A stretch of 64,000 nt of DNA from Enterobacteriaceae bacterium RIT691 (lineage in GTDB: Bacteria > Pseudomonadota > Gammaproteobacteria > Enterobacterales > Enterobacteriaceae): positions 496,001-560,000 of the forward strand of contig WJYM01000003.1 of NCBI GenBank assembly GCA_009668205.1, written 5' to 3'. A model generated the notes under the pieces. It saw nothing but the letters and a program-made list of their open reading frames with translations, ran no database searches and was not told where the DNA came from. Shown here in pieces: positions 30,728 to 40,749 of this stretch. The position numbers and the translations under genes were made by a program. Every line of letters starts with the position of its first letter. Position 1 is the stretch's first letter.

Positions 30728-32890
30728 ATGACAGATAACGTAAAACATGCCCATCCACCCGCCACGGGGAGCGATGAAATTGATATTGGTCGTCTGGTGG
30801 GAACGGTTGTAGAGGCGAAGTGGTGGGTGCTGGGTATCACTGCCCTTTTTACCGCTATTGCCGTGGTCTACACCTTTTTTGCGACCCCTATCTACAGCGC
30901 CGATGCGCTGGTGCAGATTGAGCAGAACGCCAGCAGTTCGCTGGTTCAGGACCTGAATTCCGCGTTGAGCAACAAGCCACCGGCCTCCGATGCTGAAATT
31001 CAGCTGATCCAGTCACGTATGGTGCTGGGTAAGACCGTGGACGATCTTAACCTTGATATCGCGGTGACCAAAAACACCCTTCCGGTGATTGGGGCAGGGT
31101 GGGAGCGTCTGATGGGGCGCGGAAACGAGAGCGTTGAGGTTAAAACGTTCACGCTGCCGACCGCGATGCACGAGCAGGTGTTTACCCTTGAAGTGCTGGG
31201 GCCACAGACTTACCAACTGACCAGCGACGGCGGTTTTTCAGCCCGCGGCACGGTGGGGCAACCCCTGAATAAGTCAGGTGTTTCGCTGCTGGTTACCGGG
31301 ATTAACGCCGAGCAAGGCGGTGAGTTTACCGTCACCCGGTATTCCACGCTGGGCATGATCAAAACGCTGCAAAATAATCTCACGGTCACCGAAAACGGCA
31401 AGGATACGGGCGTATTGAGCCTGACCTATACCGGTGAAGATAAAGATCAGATCCACGAAATCCTCAACAGCATCGCCAAAAACTATCTGGCGCAGAACGT
31501 GGAGCGTAAATCGGAAGAAGCCTCCCGCAGCCTGAAGTTCCTCGCCCAGCAGCTGCCTGAAGTACGTTCACGCCTGGATGACGCAGAGAATAAACTCAAC
31601 GCTTACCGCCAGCAGAAAGATTCGGTGGATATGTCGCTGGAGGCGAAGTCGGTGCTGGATTCCGTCGTTAACATTGATGCGCAGCTCAACCAGCTGACCT
31701 TCAGTGAAGCCGAAATCTCCAAACTCTACACCAAACGCCACCCGGCATACCGCACGCTGCTGGAAAAACGCCACACGCTGGAAGAAGAGAAGGCCAATCT
31801 CAACAAGCGGATCACCGCGATGCCGGAAACGCAGCAGGAGATTGTTCGATTAACCCGTGATGTGGAATCCGGTCAGCAGGTGTACATGCAGCTGTTGAAC
31901 AAACAGCAGGAGCTGAAAATTCAGGAAGCCAGCACCGTGGGCGATGTGCGTATCGTTGACCCGGCGATCACCCAGCCTGGCGTACTGAAGCCGAAAAAGG
32001 CGCTGATTGTTCTCGGTGGCTTGATTCTGGGGCTGATGCTTTCCGTTCTGGGCGTTCTGCTGCGTTCGCTGTTCAACCGTGGTATCGAAAGCGCACAGCT
32101 GCTGGAAGATCAGGGCATTAATGTCTATGCCAGCATTCCGCTGTCGGAATGGCAGAAGAAACGCGATCAGGTCAGGACGGTTAACGGTATTAAGCGCTTC
32201 AAACAGAGCCAATTGTTGGCCGTGGGGAACCCGACCGATCTGGCTATCGAAGCGGTGCGCAGTCTGCGGACCAGCCTGCACTTCGCCATGATGCAGGCGG
32301 GCAACAACGTGCTGATGATGACGGGTGTCAGCCCGTCTATTGGTAAAACGTTTGTCTGTGCCAACCTCGCCGCGGTGATTAGCCAGACGGGCAAGCGTGT
32401 CTTGCTGATCGACTGTGATATGCGCAAGGGCTATACCCATGAACTGTTGGGGACCACCAATGACCATGGCCTTTCTGACGTGCTGGTAGGCAACGCGGAT
32501 ATCGCGAGCTGTGCCAAACGCACCTCGATTGGCAATTTTGACCTGGTGACCCGTGGTCAGGTGCCGCCTAATCCTTCCGAACTGCTGATGAGCGATCGCT
32601 TTGGCGAGCTGATTAAGTGGGCGAGCAGCCATTACGATCTGGTGCTGATTGATACCCCGCCAATTCTGGCGGTGACCGATGCCGGGATTGTGGGTCGCCA
32701 TGCGGGGACCACCCTGATGGTTGCGCGCTATGCGATCAACACCCTGAAAGAAGTCGAAACCAGCCTGAGCCGCTTTGAGCAAAACGGCATTCACGTGAAA
32801 GGGGTGATCCTCAACTCCATCTTCCGTCGTGCTTCCGGGTATCAGGATTACGGCTACTACGAATACGAATACAAGTCTGACAGTAAATAA
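30728..32890 (+). CDS. wzc: Wzc, tyrosine autokinase and polysaccharide copolymerase
   Basis: Inner-membrane PCP-2a protein that controls polymerisation and export with Wza. Two membrane helices (about residues 33-52 and 425-447) flank the periplasmic domain. The cytoplasmic kinase has Walker A (GVSPSIGKTFVCANL), Walker A' (VLLIDCDMRKG) and Walker B (VLIDTPP). The C-terminus is a tyrosine cluster (GYQDYGYYEYEYK, six tyrosines). The ATG at 30728 gives 720 residues, the E. coli length. Confidence 0.97.
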   Translation: MTDNVKHAHPPATGSDEIDIGRLVGTVVEAKWWVLGITALFTAIAVVYTFFATPIYSADALVQIEQNASSSLVQDLNSALSNKPPASDAEIQLIQSRMVLGKTVDDLNLDIAVTKNTLPVIGAGWERLMGRGNESVEVKTFTLPTAMHEQVFTLEVLGPQTYQLTSDGGFSARGTVGQPLNKSGVSLLVTGINAEQGGEFTVTRYSTLGMIKTLQNNLTVTENGKDTGVLSLTYTGEDKDQIHEILNSIAKNYLAQNVERKSEEASRSLKFLAQQLPEVRSRLDDAENKLNAYRQQKDSVDMSLEAKSVLDSVVNIDAQLNQLTFSEAEISKLYTKRHPAYRTLLEKRHTLEEEKANLNKRITAMPETQQEIVRLTRDVESGQQVYMQLLNKQQELKIQEASTVGDVRIVDPAITQPGVLKPKKALIVLGGLILGLMLSVLGVLLRSLFNRGIESAQLLEDQGINVYASIPLSEWQKKRDQVRTVNGIKRFKQSQLLAVGNPTDLAIEAVRSLRTSLHFAMMQAGNNVLMMTGVSPSIGKTFVCANLAAVISQTGKRVLLIDCDMRKGYTHELLGTTNDHGLSDVLVGNADIASCAKRTSIGNFDLVTRGQVPPNPSELLMSDRFGELIKWASSHYDLVLIDTPPILAVTDAGIVGRHAGTTLMVARYAINTLKEVETSLSRFEQNGIHVKGVILNSIFRRASGYQDYGYYEYEYKSDSK

Positions 32891-32897
32891 CACCGTA

Positions 32898-32979
32898 CCC
32901 TCACCCCGACCCTCTCCCTGAAAGGGAGAGGGAGCAAACCATTCCCTCGCTCCTTTGGGGAGAGGGTTAGGGTGAGGGG
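32898..32979. repeat. Dispersed palindromic repeat, copy A (wzc-wcaA)
   Basis: A long imperfect palindrome: CCCTCACCCCGACCCTCTCC at the left pairs with GGAGAGGGTTAGGGTGAGGG at the right with two mismatches, and an inner hairpin CTCTCCC/GGGAGAG sits near the left arm. Related copies lie at 38064-38137 and 44909-44992. It is a mobile or amplifying repeat type common between enterobacterial genes; the family name is not certain. Confidence 0.85.
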
Positions 32980-32999
32980 AAGCCACTATCGGGGAATAG

Positions 33000-33842
33000 A
33001 TGACAACACAACACCCTTTGATTTCTATTTACATGCCAACCTGGAACCGGCAGCAGCTGGCGATCCGCGCCATTAAGTCGGTGCTTCGTCAGGATTATCC
33101 ACACTGGGAAATGATCATTGTTGATGACTGCTCTGCCGCGTTTGAACAGCTGCAGCAGTTCGTTGCGGAGCTTAACGATCCCCGCGTTCGCTACACGCGT
33201 AACGCGTTTAATTCCGGCGCCTGTGCGGTGCGCAATCAGGCCATATTACAGGCGAAAGGCCAGTTCATTACCGGCATTGATGATGATGATGAATGGACGC
33301 CAAACCGGCTGTCGGTGTTCCTTGAACACAAGCACCAGCTGGTGACGCACGCGTTTCTCTATGCCAATGACTATGTCTGTGAAGGTGAAGTGTATTCACA
33401 GCCAGCCAGTCTGCCGCTGTACCCGAAATCCCCGTTTTCCCGCAAGCTGTTCTTCAAACGAAACATCATTGGTAATCAGGTGTTTAGCTGGGCATGGCGG
33501 TTTAAAGAGTGTCTGTTCGATACCGAACTTAAAGCGGCACAGGATTATGACATTTTCCTGCGCATGGTGACCGAATACGGTGAGCCGTGGAAAGTCGACG
33601 ACGCGACGCAGATCCTGCACATCAACCACGGCGAAATGCAGATCACCTCTTCGCCGAAGAAGTTTTCCGGATACTTCCATTTCTACCGCAAACACAAAGA
33701 CAAGTTTGACCGCGCCAGCAAGAAATATCAGCTGTTCACGCTGTACCAGATCCGTAACAAGCGAATGAACTGGCGCACGCTGCTGACGCTGTTATCGGTG
33801 CGAAATGGCAAGCGCCTGGCTGACGGGCTGCGGGGGAAATAA
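33000..33842 (+). CDS. wcaA: WcaA, colanic acid glycosyltransferase (GT2)
   Basis: GT-A fold family 2 transferase that adds one sugar to the colanic acid unit; the exact linkage is assigned only by analogy. The N-terminal fold is ISIYMPTWNRQQLAI, and the metal-binding acidic run is ITGIDDDDEWTP (residues about 92-103). 280 residues (279 in E. coli). The stop overlaps the wcaB start by 1 bp. Confidence 0.93.
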   Translation: MTTQHPLISIYMPTWNRQQLAIRAIKSVLRQDYPHWEMIIVDDCSAAFEQLQQFVAELNDPRVRYTRNAFNSGACAVRNQAILQAKGQFITGIDDDDEWTPNRLSVFLEHKHQLVTHAFLYANDYVCEGEVYSQPASLPLYPKSPFSRKLFFKRNIIGNQVFSWAWRFKECLFDTELKAAQDYDIFLRMVTEYGEPWKVDDATQILHINHGEMQITSSPKKFSGYFHFYRKHKDKFDRASKKYQLFTLYQIRNKRMNWRTLLTLLSVRNGKRLADGLRGK

Positions 33843-34330
33843 TGCTGGAAGATTTAAGAGCGAACAGCTGGAGCCTGCGTCCTTGCTGCATGGTGCTGAG
33901 TTACCGGATGGCCCATTTCTGCTCCGTTTGGCGCAAAAAAAACGTGCTCAACAACCTGTGGGCGGCCCCGGTATTACTGATGTACCGCTTTATCACTGAA
34001 TGCCTGTTTGGCTATGAAATTCAGGCCGCGGCCACCATTGGCCGCCGCTTCACCATTCATCATGGCTATGCCGTGGTCATCAATAAGTTCGTGGTGGCGG
34101 GGGATGATTTCACCATTCGCCACGGTGTCACTATCGGCAACCGCGGCCCGGCAAGCCTGGCATGCCCGACGATTGGCAATGGCGTTGAGCTGGGGGCGAA
34201 CGTCGTGATGATTGGCGACATCACCATCGGCAACAACGTCACCATAGGGGCCGGTAGCGTGGTGTTGGATGACATTCCGGATAACGCGTTGGTGGTCGGT
34301 GAGAAAGCGCGAGTAAAGGTCATTAAATGA
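33842..34330 (+). CDS. wcaB: WcaB, colanic acid O-acetyltransferase
   Basis: Serine-acetyltransferase-like enzyme of the left-handed beta-helix family, thought to acetylate a sugar of the repeat unit. Hexapeptide repeats are clear in ATIGRRFTIHHGYAVVI and IGDITIGNNVTIGAGSVVL; the catalytic histidine of such enzymes is expected in FTIRHGVTIGNRG. 162 residues, as in E. coli. It overlaps wcaC by 4 bp. Confidence 0.92.
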   Translation: MLEDLRANSWSLRPCCMVLSYRMAHFCSVWRKKNVLNNLWAAPVLLMYRFITECLFGYEIQAAATIGRRFTIHHGYAVVINKFVVAGDDFTIRHGVTIGNRGPASLACPTIGNGVELGANVVMIGDITIGNNVTIGAGSVVLDDIPDNALVVGEKARVKVIK

Positions 34331-35544
34331 ATATTCTGCAATTTAACGTTCGTCTCGCGGAAGGCGGGGCGGCAGGCGTGGCGCTGGATTTGCACCAACG
34401 CGCCCTGCAACAGGGGATGGCTTCACGCTTTGTCTATGGTTATGGCAAAGGCGGAAAAAAAAGCGTCAGTCACGATAGCTATCCGCATGTCATCAAGCAG
34501 ACTTCACGCGCCACGTCCATGGCGAACATTGCGCTGTTCCGACTGTTTAACCGCGACCTGTTCGGCAATCTCAACAACCTATACCGCACCATCACCCGCA
34601 CTGACGGGCCGGTGGTTCTGCATTTCCATGTGCTGCACAGCTACTGGCTGAGCCTCGATGGCGTGGTGGATTTCTGCCACAAGCTGAAAGAGCACAAACG
34701 TGACGTACGCTTCGTCTGGACTCTGCACGATCACTGGAGCGTCACCGGGCGCTGCGCGTTTCTTGACGGCTGCGAGGAATGGAAAAGCGGATGTGGCAAA
34801 TGCCCGACGCTGACGAACTATCCGCCGGTGAAAGTCGACCGGGCTCATCTGCTGGTGGGCAGCAAGCGTCAGCTGTTTCGCGAAATGATCGCGCTGGGCT
34901 GCCTGTTCATCTCACCCAGCCAGCATGTGGCCGATGCCTTTAATCACCTGTATGGCAAAGGTCAGTGCCAGGTCATCAACAACGGAATCGATGTGGCGAC
35001 CGAAGCGATTCTGGCGGAAATGACGCTCTCCGGCGCTTCCGGTAGCAGGCCAAAAATTGCCGTAGTGGCGCACGATTTACGCTATGACGGCAAAACGAAC
35101 CAGCAGCTGGTGAAGAATATCGTTGCGCTGGGTGATGCGGTAGAAATTCACACCTTCGGCAAGTTCTCGCCGTTTGAAGGCCGCAACGTCATCAATCACG
35201 GCTTTCTGACGGATAAGCGCCAGCTGATGAGCGAGCTGAATCAGCTGGATGCGCTGCTGTTTACCTCCCGCGTGGATAACTATCCGCTGATCCTCTGCGA
35301 AGCGCTTTCCATCGGTGTGCCGGTCATTGCCACGCCAAGCGACGCGGCGCAGGAAGTGCTGGATAAATCCGCCGGGCGCACGGTTAACGAAGAAGAGGTG
35401 ATGGCGCTGGTACAGCGACCTAAAGCTGAGATTGCCGAGGCGATTTTTGGCACCTCGCTGGACGCCTTCCGCGAACGAAGCCGCAAAGCCTACAGCGGAC
35501 AACAGATGCTGGAGGAGTATGTCAAGTTCTATCAGGGTCTGTAG
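34327..35544 (+). CDS. wcaC: WcaC, colanic acid glycosyltransferase (GT4)
   Basis: GT-B fold family 4 transferase of 405 residues (the E. coli length). The C-terminal donor-binding region has VDNYPLILCEALSIGVPVIAT, the EX7E-type motif of GT4 enzymes. Its start overlaps the wcaB stop (ATGA) and its 3' end overlaps wcaD by 26 bp, so translation is probably coupled. Confidence 0.93.
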   Translation: MNILQFNVRLAEGGAAGVALDLHQRALQQGMASRFVYGYGKGGKKSVSHDSYPHVIKQTSRATSMANIALFRLFNRDLFGNLNNLYRTITRTDGPVVLHFHVLHSYWLSLDGVVDFCHKLKEHKRDVRFVWTLHDHWSVTGRCAFLDGCEEWKSGCGKCPTLTNYPPVKVDRAHLLVGSKRQLFREMIALGCLFISPSQHVADAFNHLYGKGQCQVINNGIDVATEAILAEMTLSGASGSRPKIAVVAHDLRYDGKTNQQLVKNIVALGDAVEIHTFGKFSPFEGRNVINHGFLTDKRQLMSELNQLDALLFTSRVDNYPLILCEALSIGVPVIATPSDAAQEVLDKSAGRTVNEEEVMALVQRPKAEIAEAIFGTSLDAFRERSRKAYSGQQMLEEYVKFYQGL

Positions 35545-36739
35545 CTATCTGCTGCTACCGTTAATCTACCTGCTGGTTAACGTCAAAATTGCCCAGTTGG
35601 GTGAAAGTTTCCCGATAACCATAGTGACCTTTCTGCCGGTACTGTTGCTGCTATATGTGGAACGTATTAGCCTGAAAAAGCTGATGATTGCGTTGGGGAT
35701 GGGGGCCGGGCTGACGCTGTTTAACTACGTTTTTGGTCAGTCTCTGGATGCCAGCAAATATGTCACCTCCACCATGCTGTTCGTCTACATCGTCATCATC
35801 ATCGGGATGGTCTGGAGTATCCGCTTTAAAACCATCTCGCCGCACAACTACCGCAAAATTTTGCGCTTCTTTTATGTCATCGTCACCCTGGTGGTGATGC
35901 TGGCGGCAGCCGAAATGGCGCAGATTATTTTGAGCGGCGGCAGCAGTTTGATGGAGACGATTTCGAAATATCTGATTTACAGCAACAGCTATGTGCTGAA
36001 CTTTATCAAGTTCGGTGGTAAGCGAACCACCGCGCTTTATTTCGAACCGGCCTTCTTCGCCCTGGCATTAATCTCAATTTGGCTCAGCATCAAACAGTTC
36101 GGTATCAAAACCCCTAAGACCGATGCTATGATTCTGGCAGGGATAGTGCTTTCAGGATCGTTTTCCGGGGTAATGACCTTCATCCTCTTTTATTTGCTGG
36201 AGTGGGCCTTCCAGTATCTTAATAAGGAAGCGATCAGTAAAAAGTTACCGCTGGCTATTATTTCACTGGGTGCCTTTTTGGTGGGGTTGGTGTTTGCTTT
36301 TCCGTATATATCGGAACGCCTTGGCGATCTCGGTACGGAAGGGTCATCCTCCTATTACCGAATTATTGGCCCGCTGGTGATGGTCGGTTATTCACTTACC
36401 CATATTGATGGTGTGGTGAGATTCGGATCTTTATATGAATATGTTGCATCATTCGGAATCTTTAACGGTGCGGACGTCGGTAAAACCATAGACAATGGTT
36501 TGTATCTGCTGATTATCTATTTTTCATGGTTCGCAATTTTATTGACTGTTTGGTATATGGCGAAAGTCGGAAAAATGATGGTTAGCGCGTTCGGAAATAA
36601 TCAGAATTTTCGCGTTCAGCTATTTTTGTTTTTCCCGGTGTCGCTGTTTTTTACGGGTTCAATTTTTAGTCCGGAATATGCGTTTTTAATTGTTTGTCCT
36701 TTTATTCTGCGCAAGGCGCTGAAGCTGACGGACAGCTGA
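35519..36739 (+). CDS. wcaD: WcaD, colanic acid polymerase (Wzy-like)
   Basis: Polytopic inner-membrane protein with about ten hydrophobic helices, assigned as the Wzy-type polymerase joining colanic acid units. The ATG at 35519, with GGAGGAG just upstream inside the end of wcaC, begins [20 protein letters not shown], as in E. coli, and gives 406 residues. The frame extends to 35432, but that part is an out-of-frame shadow of wcaC. Base composition becomes more AT-rich towards the 3' end, as is usual for wzy genes. Confidence 0.92.
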   Translation: MSSSIRVCSYLLLPLIYLLVNVKIAQLGESFPITIVTFLPVLLLLYVERISLKKLMIALGMGAGLTLFNYVFGQSLDASKYVTSTMLFVYIVIIIGMVWSIRFKTISPHNYRKILRFFYVIVTLVVMLAAAEMAQIILSGGSSLMETISKYLIYSNSYVLNFIKFGGKRTTALYFEPAFFALALISIWLSIKQFGIKTPKTDAMILAGIVLSGSFSGVMTFILFYLLEWAFQYLNKEAISKKLPLAIISLGAFLVGLVFAFPYISERLGDLGTEGSSSYYRIIGPLVMVGYSLTHIDGVVRFGSLYEYVASFGIFNGADVGKTIDNGLYLLIIYFSWFAILLTVWYMAKVGKMMVSAFGNNQNFRVQLFLFFPVSLFFTGSIFSPEYAFLIVCPFILRKALKLTDS

Positions 36740-36752
36740 CAGGAGTGAGAAA

Positions 36753-37499
36753 ATGCTGCTGAGTGTCATTACCGTTGCATTTCGTAATCACGAAGGCATG
36801 GTGAAAACCTGGGCTTCATTAGCCCATCTGGCCCAGGATCCACAGGTGGAGTTTGAGTGGATTGTGGTGGATGGTGGCTCCGCTGACGGCACCGCAGAGT
36901 TTCTGGAAAACCTTAACGGTGAGTACAACTTACGTTATGTCAGCGAGAAAGATAACGGCATTTACGATGCCATGAACAAAGGCATCAAAATGGCCCGCGG
37001 CCGCTTTGCCATCTTCCTCAACTCCGGAGATGTTTTCCATCCGGATATCGCCCAAAGCGTGCGTCAGTTGAACGGGAATGATGATGATGCAATGTATATC
37101 GGCGATGCGATGCTTGATTTTGGTGACGGGCACAAGGTGCGCCGAAGTGCAAAACAGGGCTGGTATATTTATCACAGTTTGCCCGCCAGTCATCAGGCTA
37201 TCTTTTTTCCACTGAGTGGCCTGCAACGCTTTCCGTATGATTTGCAGTATCGCGTCTCATCGGATTATGCACTGACGGCAAAAATGTATAAAGAAGGCTA
37301 CCGCTTTAAGCGAATTAATGGCCTGGTGTCTGAATTTTCGATGGGCGGCGTGTCGACCACCAATAATCTGGAATTGTGTCAGGATGCCAAAAAAGTCCAG
37401 CGTGAGATATTGCGCCTACCGGGCTTTATGGCAGAACTTTCTTATTTATTAAGATTGCGTACTACCGGTAAAACGAAAGCCTTATATAACAAGGCCTGA
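36753..37499 (+). CDS. wcaE: WcaE, colanic acid glycosyltransferase (GT2)
   Basis: Family 2 GT-A transferase, 248 residues as in E. coli. Core motifs: [16 protein letters not shown], then [17 protein letters not shown] and IFLNSGDVF in the donor-binding region. A GGAGTGAG site stands 5 bp before the ATG. 13 bp after wcaD. Confidence 0.93.
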   Translation: MLLSVITVAFRNHEGMVKTWASLAHLAQDPQVEFEWIVVDGGSADGTAEFLENLNGEYNLRYVSEKDNGIYDAMNKGIKMARGRFAIFLNSGDVFHPDIAQSVRQLNGNDDDAMYIGDAMLDFGDGHKVRRSAKQGWYIYHSLPASHQAIFFPLSGLQRFPYDLQYRVSSDYALTAKMYKEGYRFKRINGLVSEFSMGGVSTTNNLELCQDAKKVQREILRLPGFMAELSYLLRLRTTGKTKALYNKA

Positions 37500-37514
37500 A
37501 TATAAGGGTCTGCT

Positions 37515-38054
37515 ATGCAGGATTTAAAAGGATTCTCCGTGCCGAAAGGCTTTCGGGGCGGCAACGGTATTAAGGTTCAGTTGTGGTGGGCGGTGCAGGC
37601 AACCTTATTTGCCTGGTCACCGCAGGTACTGTATCGCTGGCGAGTTTTTTTATTACGGCTCTTTGGCGCAAAAATCGGAAAAAACGTAGTGATTCGCCCT
37701 TCGGTGAAAATCACTTACCCGTGGAAATTAACTCTTGGCGATTATGCCTGGGTCGGTGATGACGCGGTGTTATATACGCTCGGTGATATTACCATCGGCG
37801 CGAATTCCGTGGTGTCGCAGAAATGTTATTTGTGTACCGGCAGTCACGACTATAGGAGCGCGAATTTTGATATTAACGCGACGCCCATTGTGATTGGCGA
37901 GAAATGCTGGCTGGCAACGGATGTGTTCGTGGCCCCCGGCGTGACAGTCGGCGACGGCACCGTCGTTGGCGCACGCAGCAGCGTCTTTACATCGCTACCG
38001 GCAAATATGATTTGCCGTGGCAACCCCGCAGTAACGATACGCCAACGAGCGTGA
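37515..38054 (+). CDS. wcaF: WcaF, colanic acid O-acetyltransferase
   Basis: Hexapeptide-repeat acetyltransferase of the LacA/maltose-acetyltransferase type. The stretch SQKCYLCTGSHDYRSANF contains the catalytic-type histidine (GSHD), and VFVAPGVTVGDGTVVGARS is a beta-helix repeat. 179 residues (182 in E. coli). It ends just before palindromic repeat copy B, which separates it from gmd. Confidence 0.92.
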   Translation: MQDLKGFSVPKGFRGGNGIKVQLWWAVQATLFAWSPQVLYRWRVFLLRLFGAKIGKNVVIRPSVKITYPWKLTLGDYAWVGDDAVLYTLGDITIGANSVVSQKCYLCTGSHDYRSANFDINATPIVIGEKCWLATDVFVAPGVTVGDGTVVGARSSVFTSLPANMICRGNPAVTIRQRA

Positions 38055-38063
38055 GTGCTTTCA

Positions 38064-38137
38064 CCCTCACCCTAACCCTCTGAAAAAGAGGGGATGGTTT
38101 CTCCCTCGCCCTTTGGGGAGAGGGCTGGGGTGAGGGG
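38064..38137. repeat. Dispersed palindromic repeat, copy B (wcaF-gmd)
   Basis: CCCTCACCCTAACCCTC at the left pairs with GAGGGCTGGGGTGAGGG at the right; the inner part is CCCTCTGAAAAAGAGGG. Same family and architecture as copies A and C. It fills most of the wcaF-gmd gap. Confidence 0.85.
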
Positions 38138-38175
38138 TAAGGGCGAACATAACTGTTTACAGAGGAAAAATGATC

Positions 38176-39297
38176 ATGACTAAAGTCGCACTCATCACCG
38201 GCGTTACCGGACAAGATGGTTCTTACCTGGCAGAACTGCTGCTGGAAAAAGGCTACGAAGTTCACGGCATCAAGCGCCGTGCATCTTCTTTCAACACCGA
38301 GCGCGTGGATCACATTTATCAGGATCCACATGCGGCAAACCCGAAATTCCACCTGCATTACGGTGACCTGACCGACACCTCGAACCTGACCCGTATTCTG
38401 CAGGAAGTGCAGCCGGACGAAGTGTACAACCTGGGCGCAATGAGCCACGTCGCCGTGTCCTTCGAATCCCCGGAATACACCGCAGATGTCGATGCTATCG
38501 GTACGCTGCGTCTGCTGGAAGCCATCCGCTTCCTGGGCCTTGAGAAGAAAACCCGTTTTTATCAGGCCTCCACGTCTGAACTGTACGGTCTGGTACAGGA
38601 AATCCCACAGAAAGAGACCACGCCTTTCTACCCGCGCTCTCCGTATGCTGTGGCAAAAATGTACGCCTACTGGATTACCGTTAACTACCGTGAATCCTAT
38701 GGCATGTACGCCTGTAACGGCATTCTGTTCAACCATGAATCCCCACGCCGCGGCGAAACCTTCGTGACCCGCAAAATCACTCGCGCTATCGCCAACATTG
38801 CCCAGGGTCTGGAGAAGAAACTGCACCTCGGCAACATGGACTCCCTGCGCGACTGGGGTCATGCGAAAGACTACGTGAAAATGCAGTGGATGATGCTGCA
38901 GCAGGAAAAACCGGAAGATTTCGTGATCGCCACTGGCGTGCAGTACTCCGTGCGTCAGTTCGTGGAAATGGCCGCCGCACAGCTCGGTATCAAACTGCGC
39001 TTCGAAGGCACCGGCGTGGAAGAGAAGGGCATTGTGGTTTCCGTCACCGGTCACGATGCACCGGGCGTGAAGCCGGGCGATGTGATTGTTGAAGTCGATC
39101 CGCGCTACTTCCGTCCTGCCGAAGTGGAAACCTTGCTCGGCGACCCGACCAAAGCACATGAAAAACTGGGCTGGAAACCGGAAACCACTCTGCAGGAAAT
39201 GGTCAGCGAAATGGTCGCCAAAGATCTGGAAGCAGCGAAGAAACACTCACTGCTTAAAGCTCACGGCTACGAGGTAGCCATCGCGCTGGAGTCCTGA
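38176..39297 (+). CDS. gmd: Gmd, GDP-mannose 4,6-dehydratase
   Basis: Converts GDP-D-mannose to GDP-4-keto-6-deoxymannose, the first step to GDP-L-fucose. Extended SDR fold: [19 protein letters not shown] binds NADP, and the catalytic Thr/Ser, Tyr and Lys are in STSELYG and [14 protein letters not shown]. The start MTKVALITG at 38176 gives 373 residues, equal to E. coli; ATG at 38170 is an alternative with two more residues. GAGGAAAA stands upstream. Confidence 0.96.
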   Translation: MTKVALITGVTGQDGSYLAELLLEKGYEVHGIKRRASSFNTERVDHIYQDPHAANPKFHLHYGDLTDTSNLTRILQEVQPDEVYNLGAMSHVAVSFESPEYTADVDAIGTLRLLEAIRFLGLEKKTRFYQASTSELYGLVQEIPQKETTPFYPRSPYAVAKMYAYWITVNYRESYGMYACNGILFNHESPRRGETFVTRKITRAIANIAQGLEKKLHLGNMDSLRDWGHAKDYVKMQWMMLQQEKPEDFVIATGVQYSVRQFVEMAAAQLGIKLRFEGTGVEEKGIVVSVTGHDAPGVKPGDVIVEVDPRYFRPAEVETLLGDPTKAHEKLGWKPETTLQEMVSEMVAKDLEAAKKHSLLKAHGYEVAIALES

Positions 39298-39300
39298 TTG

Positions 39301-40266
39301 ATGACCAAACAACGTATTTTTGTCGCCGGTCACCGGGGGATGGTGGGGTCCGCCATCGTTCGTCAGTTGGAACAGCGTGCTGACGTTGAGCTAATTCTGC
39401 GCACCCGCGACCAGCTGAACCTGCTCGACGGCAAAGCGGTCAATGCATTCTTCGCCGAAGAGCGTATCGACCAGGTGTATCTGGCGGCGGCGAAAGTCGG
39501 CGGGATTGTGGCGAACAACAGCTTCCCGGCGGATTTCATCTACGAAAACATGATGATCGAGAGCAACATTATTCACGCCGCGCACATGCATAACGTGAAT
39601 AAGCTGCTGTTCCTGGGGTCCTCTTGCATCTACCCGAAAATGGCGAAACAGCCAATGCCGGAAAGCGAGCTGTTGCAGGGGACGCTTGAAGCGACCAATG
39701 AGCCGTACGCGATTGCCAAAATTGCCGGGATCAAGCTGTGTGAATCCTACAACCGTCAGCACAACCGCGACTATCGCTCGGTGATGCCGACCAACCTGTA
39801 CGGACCGCACGACAATTTCCACCCGAGCAACTCACATGTGATCCCGGCGCTGCTGCGCCGTTTCCATGAAGCGACCGTAGAGAACGCACCGGATGTGGTG
39901 GTGTGGGGTAGCGGTACGCCGATGCGCGAATTCCTGCACGTGGATGATATGGCTGCTGCCAGTATTCACGTGATGGAGCTGGACCGTGACGTATGGCTGG
40001 AAAACACCGAGCCGATGCTGTCGCACATTAACGTCGGCACCGGAGTGGATTGCACCATTCGCGAACTGGCGCAGACCCTCGCGAAAGTCGTGGGCTACAA
40101 AGGCCGCGTGGTGTTCGATGCCTCGAAGCCGGACGGTACGCCGCGCAAGCTGCTGGACGTGTCGCGCCTGCATCAGCTGGGGTGGTACCACGAAGTCACG
40201 CTGGAAGCAGGGCTTGCCAGTACGTACCAGTGGTTCCTTGAAAATCAGCACCGCTTCCGGGGGTGA
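39301..40266 (+). CDS. fcl: Fcl (WcaG), GDP-L-fucose synthase
   Basis: NADPH-dependent epimerase-reductase that turns the Gmd product into GDP-L-fucose, the colanic acid fucose donor. [14 protein letters not shown] is the Rossmann motif; YxxxK is in [13 protein letters not shown], with SSCIYP before it. 321 residues, as in E. coli. 3 bp after gmd. Confidence 0.96.
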   Translation: MTKQRIFVAGHRGMVGSAIVRQLEQRADVELILRTRDQLNLLDGKAVNAFFAEERIDQVYLAAAKVGGIVANNSFPADFIYENMMIESNIIHAAHMHNVNKLLFLGSSCIYPKMAKQPMPESELLQGTLEATNEPYAIAKIAGIKLCESYNRQHNRDYRSVMPTNLYGPHDNFHPSNSHVIPALLRRFHEATVENAPDVVVWGSGTPMREFLHVDDMAAASIHVMELDRDVWLENTEPMLSHINVGTGVDCTIRELAQTLAKVVGYKGRVVFDASKPDGTPRKLLDVSRLHQLGWYHEVTLEAGLASTYQWFLENQHRFRG

Positions 40267-40269
40267 ACC

Positions 40270-40749
40270 ATGTTTCTGAAGCCAGAAGATTTTGCCACCG
40301 TAGTGCGTTCTACGCCGCTCATTTCCATTGATTTGATTGTGGAGAACGCTGAGGGCGAATTTCTGCTCGGGAAACGTAATAACCGTCCGGCACAGGGCTA
40401 CTGGTTCGTGCCGGGCGGGCGAGTGCAGAAAGACGAAACGCTCGCCGCGGCTTTTACCCGTCTGACACACGCGGAGCTGGGCGTTGCCCTTGCGCTGTCT
40501 GCGGGTCAGTTTCACGGCGTCTGGCAGCACTTTTATGACGACAACTTCTCCGGAACCGATTTCACCACGCACTACGTGGTGCTCGGTTTCAGGGTGAAGC
40601 TGGAGAAGGGCGCGTCCCAACTGCCTGATGCTCAGCACAACGATTATCGTTGGCTGACCAAAGAGGCGCTGCTGGCGGCCGACAACGTCCACGACAACAG
40701 CCGGGCTTACTTCCTGGCCGAGAAATGCGCGGAGGCGCCGGGCCTGTGA
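40270..40749 (+). CDS. gmm: Gmm (NudD), GDP-mannose mannosyl hydrolase
   Basis: Nudix-fold enzyme that hydrolyses GDP-mannose and GDP-glucose to GDP and sugar, probably tuning donor pools. The modified Nudix region is [20 protein letters not shown], without the full canonical GX5EX7REUXEEXGU signature, as is normal for GDPMH. 159 residues, as in E. coli. Its stop overlaps the GTG start of wcaI. Confidence 0.94.
   Translation: MFLKPEDFATVVRSTPLISIDLIVENAEGEFLLGKRNNRPAQGYWFVPGGRVQKDETLAAAFTRLTHAELGVALALSAGQFHGVWQHFYDDNFSGTDFTTHYVVLGFRVKLEKGASQLPDAQHNDYRWLTKEALLAADNVHDNSRAYFLAEKCAEAPGL

Noticed and set aside
31850-32986. Minus-strand frame (378 codons) opposite wzc and repeat A
   Set aside because: It begins inside the palindromic repeat and is complementary to the Wzc kinase domain; no family features.
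37987-39246. Long minus-strand reading frame (419 codons) opposite wcaF-gmd
   Set aside because: It is antisense to the strongly conserved gmd, has no recognisable motif, and runs through repeat copy B; such shadow frames are common in GC-rich genes.
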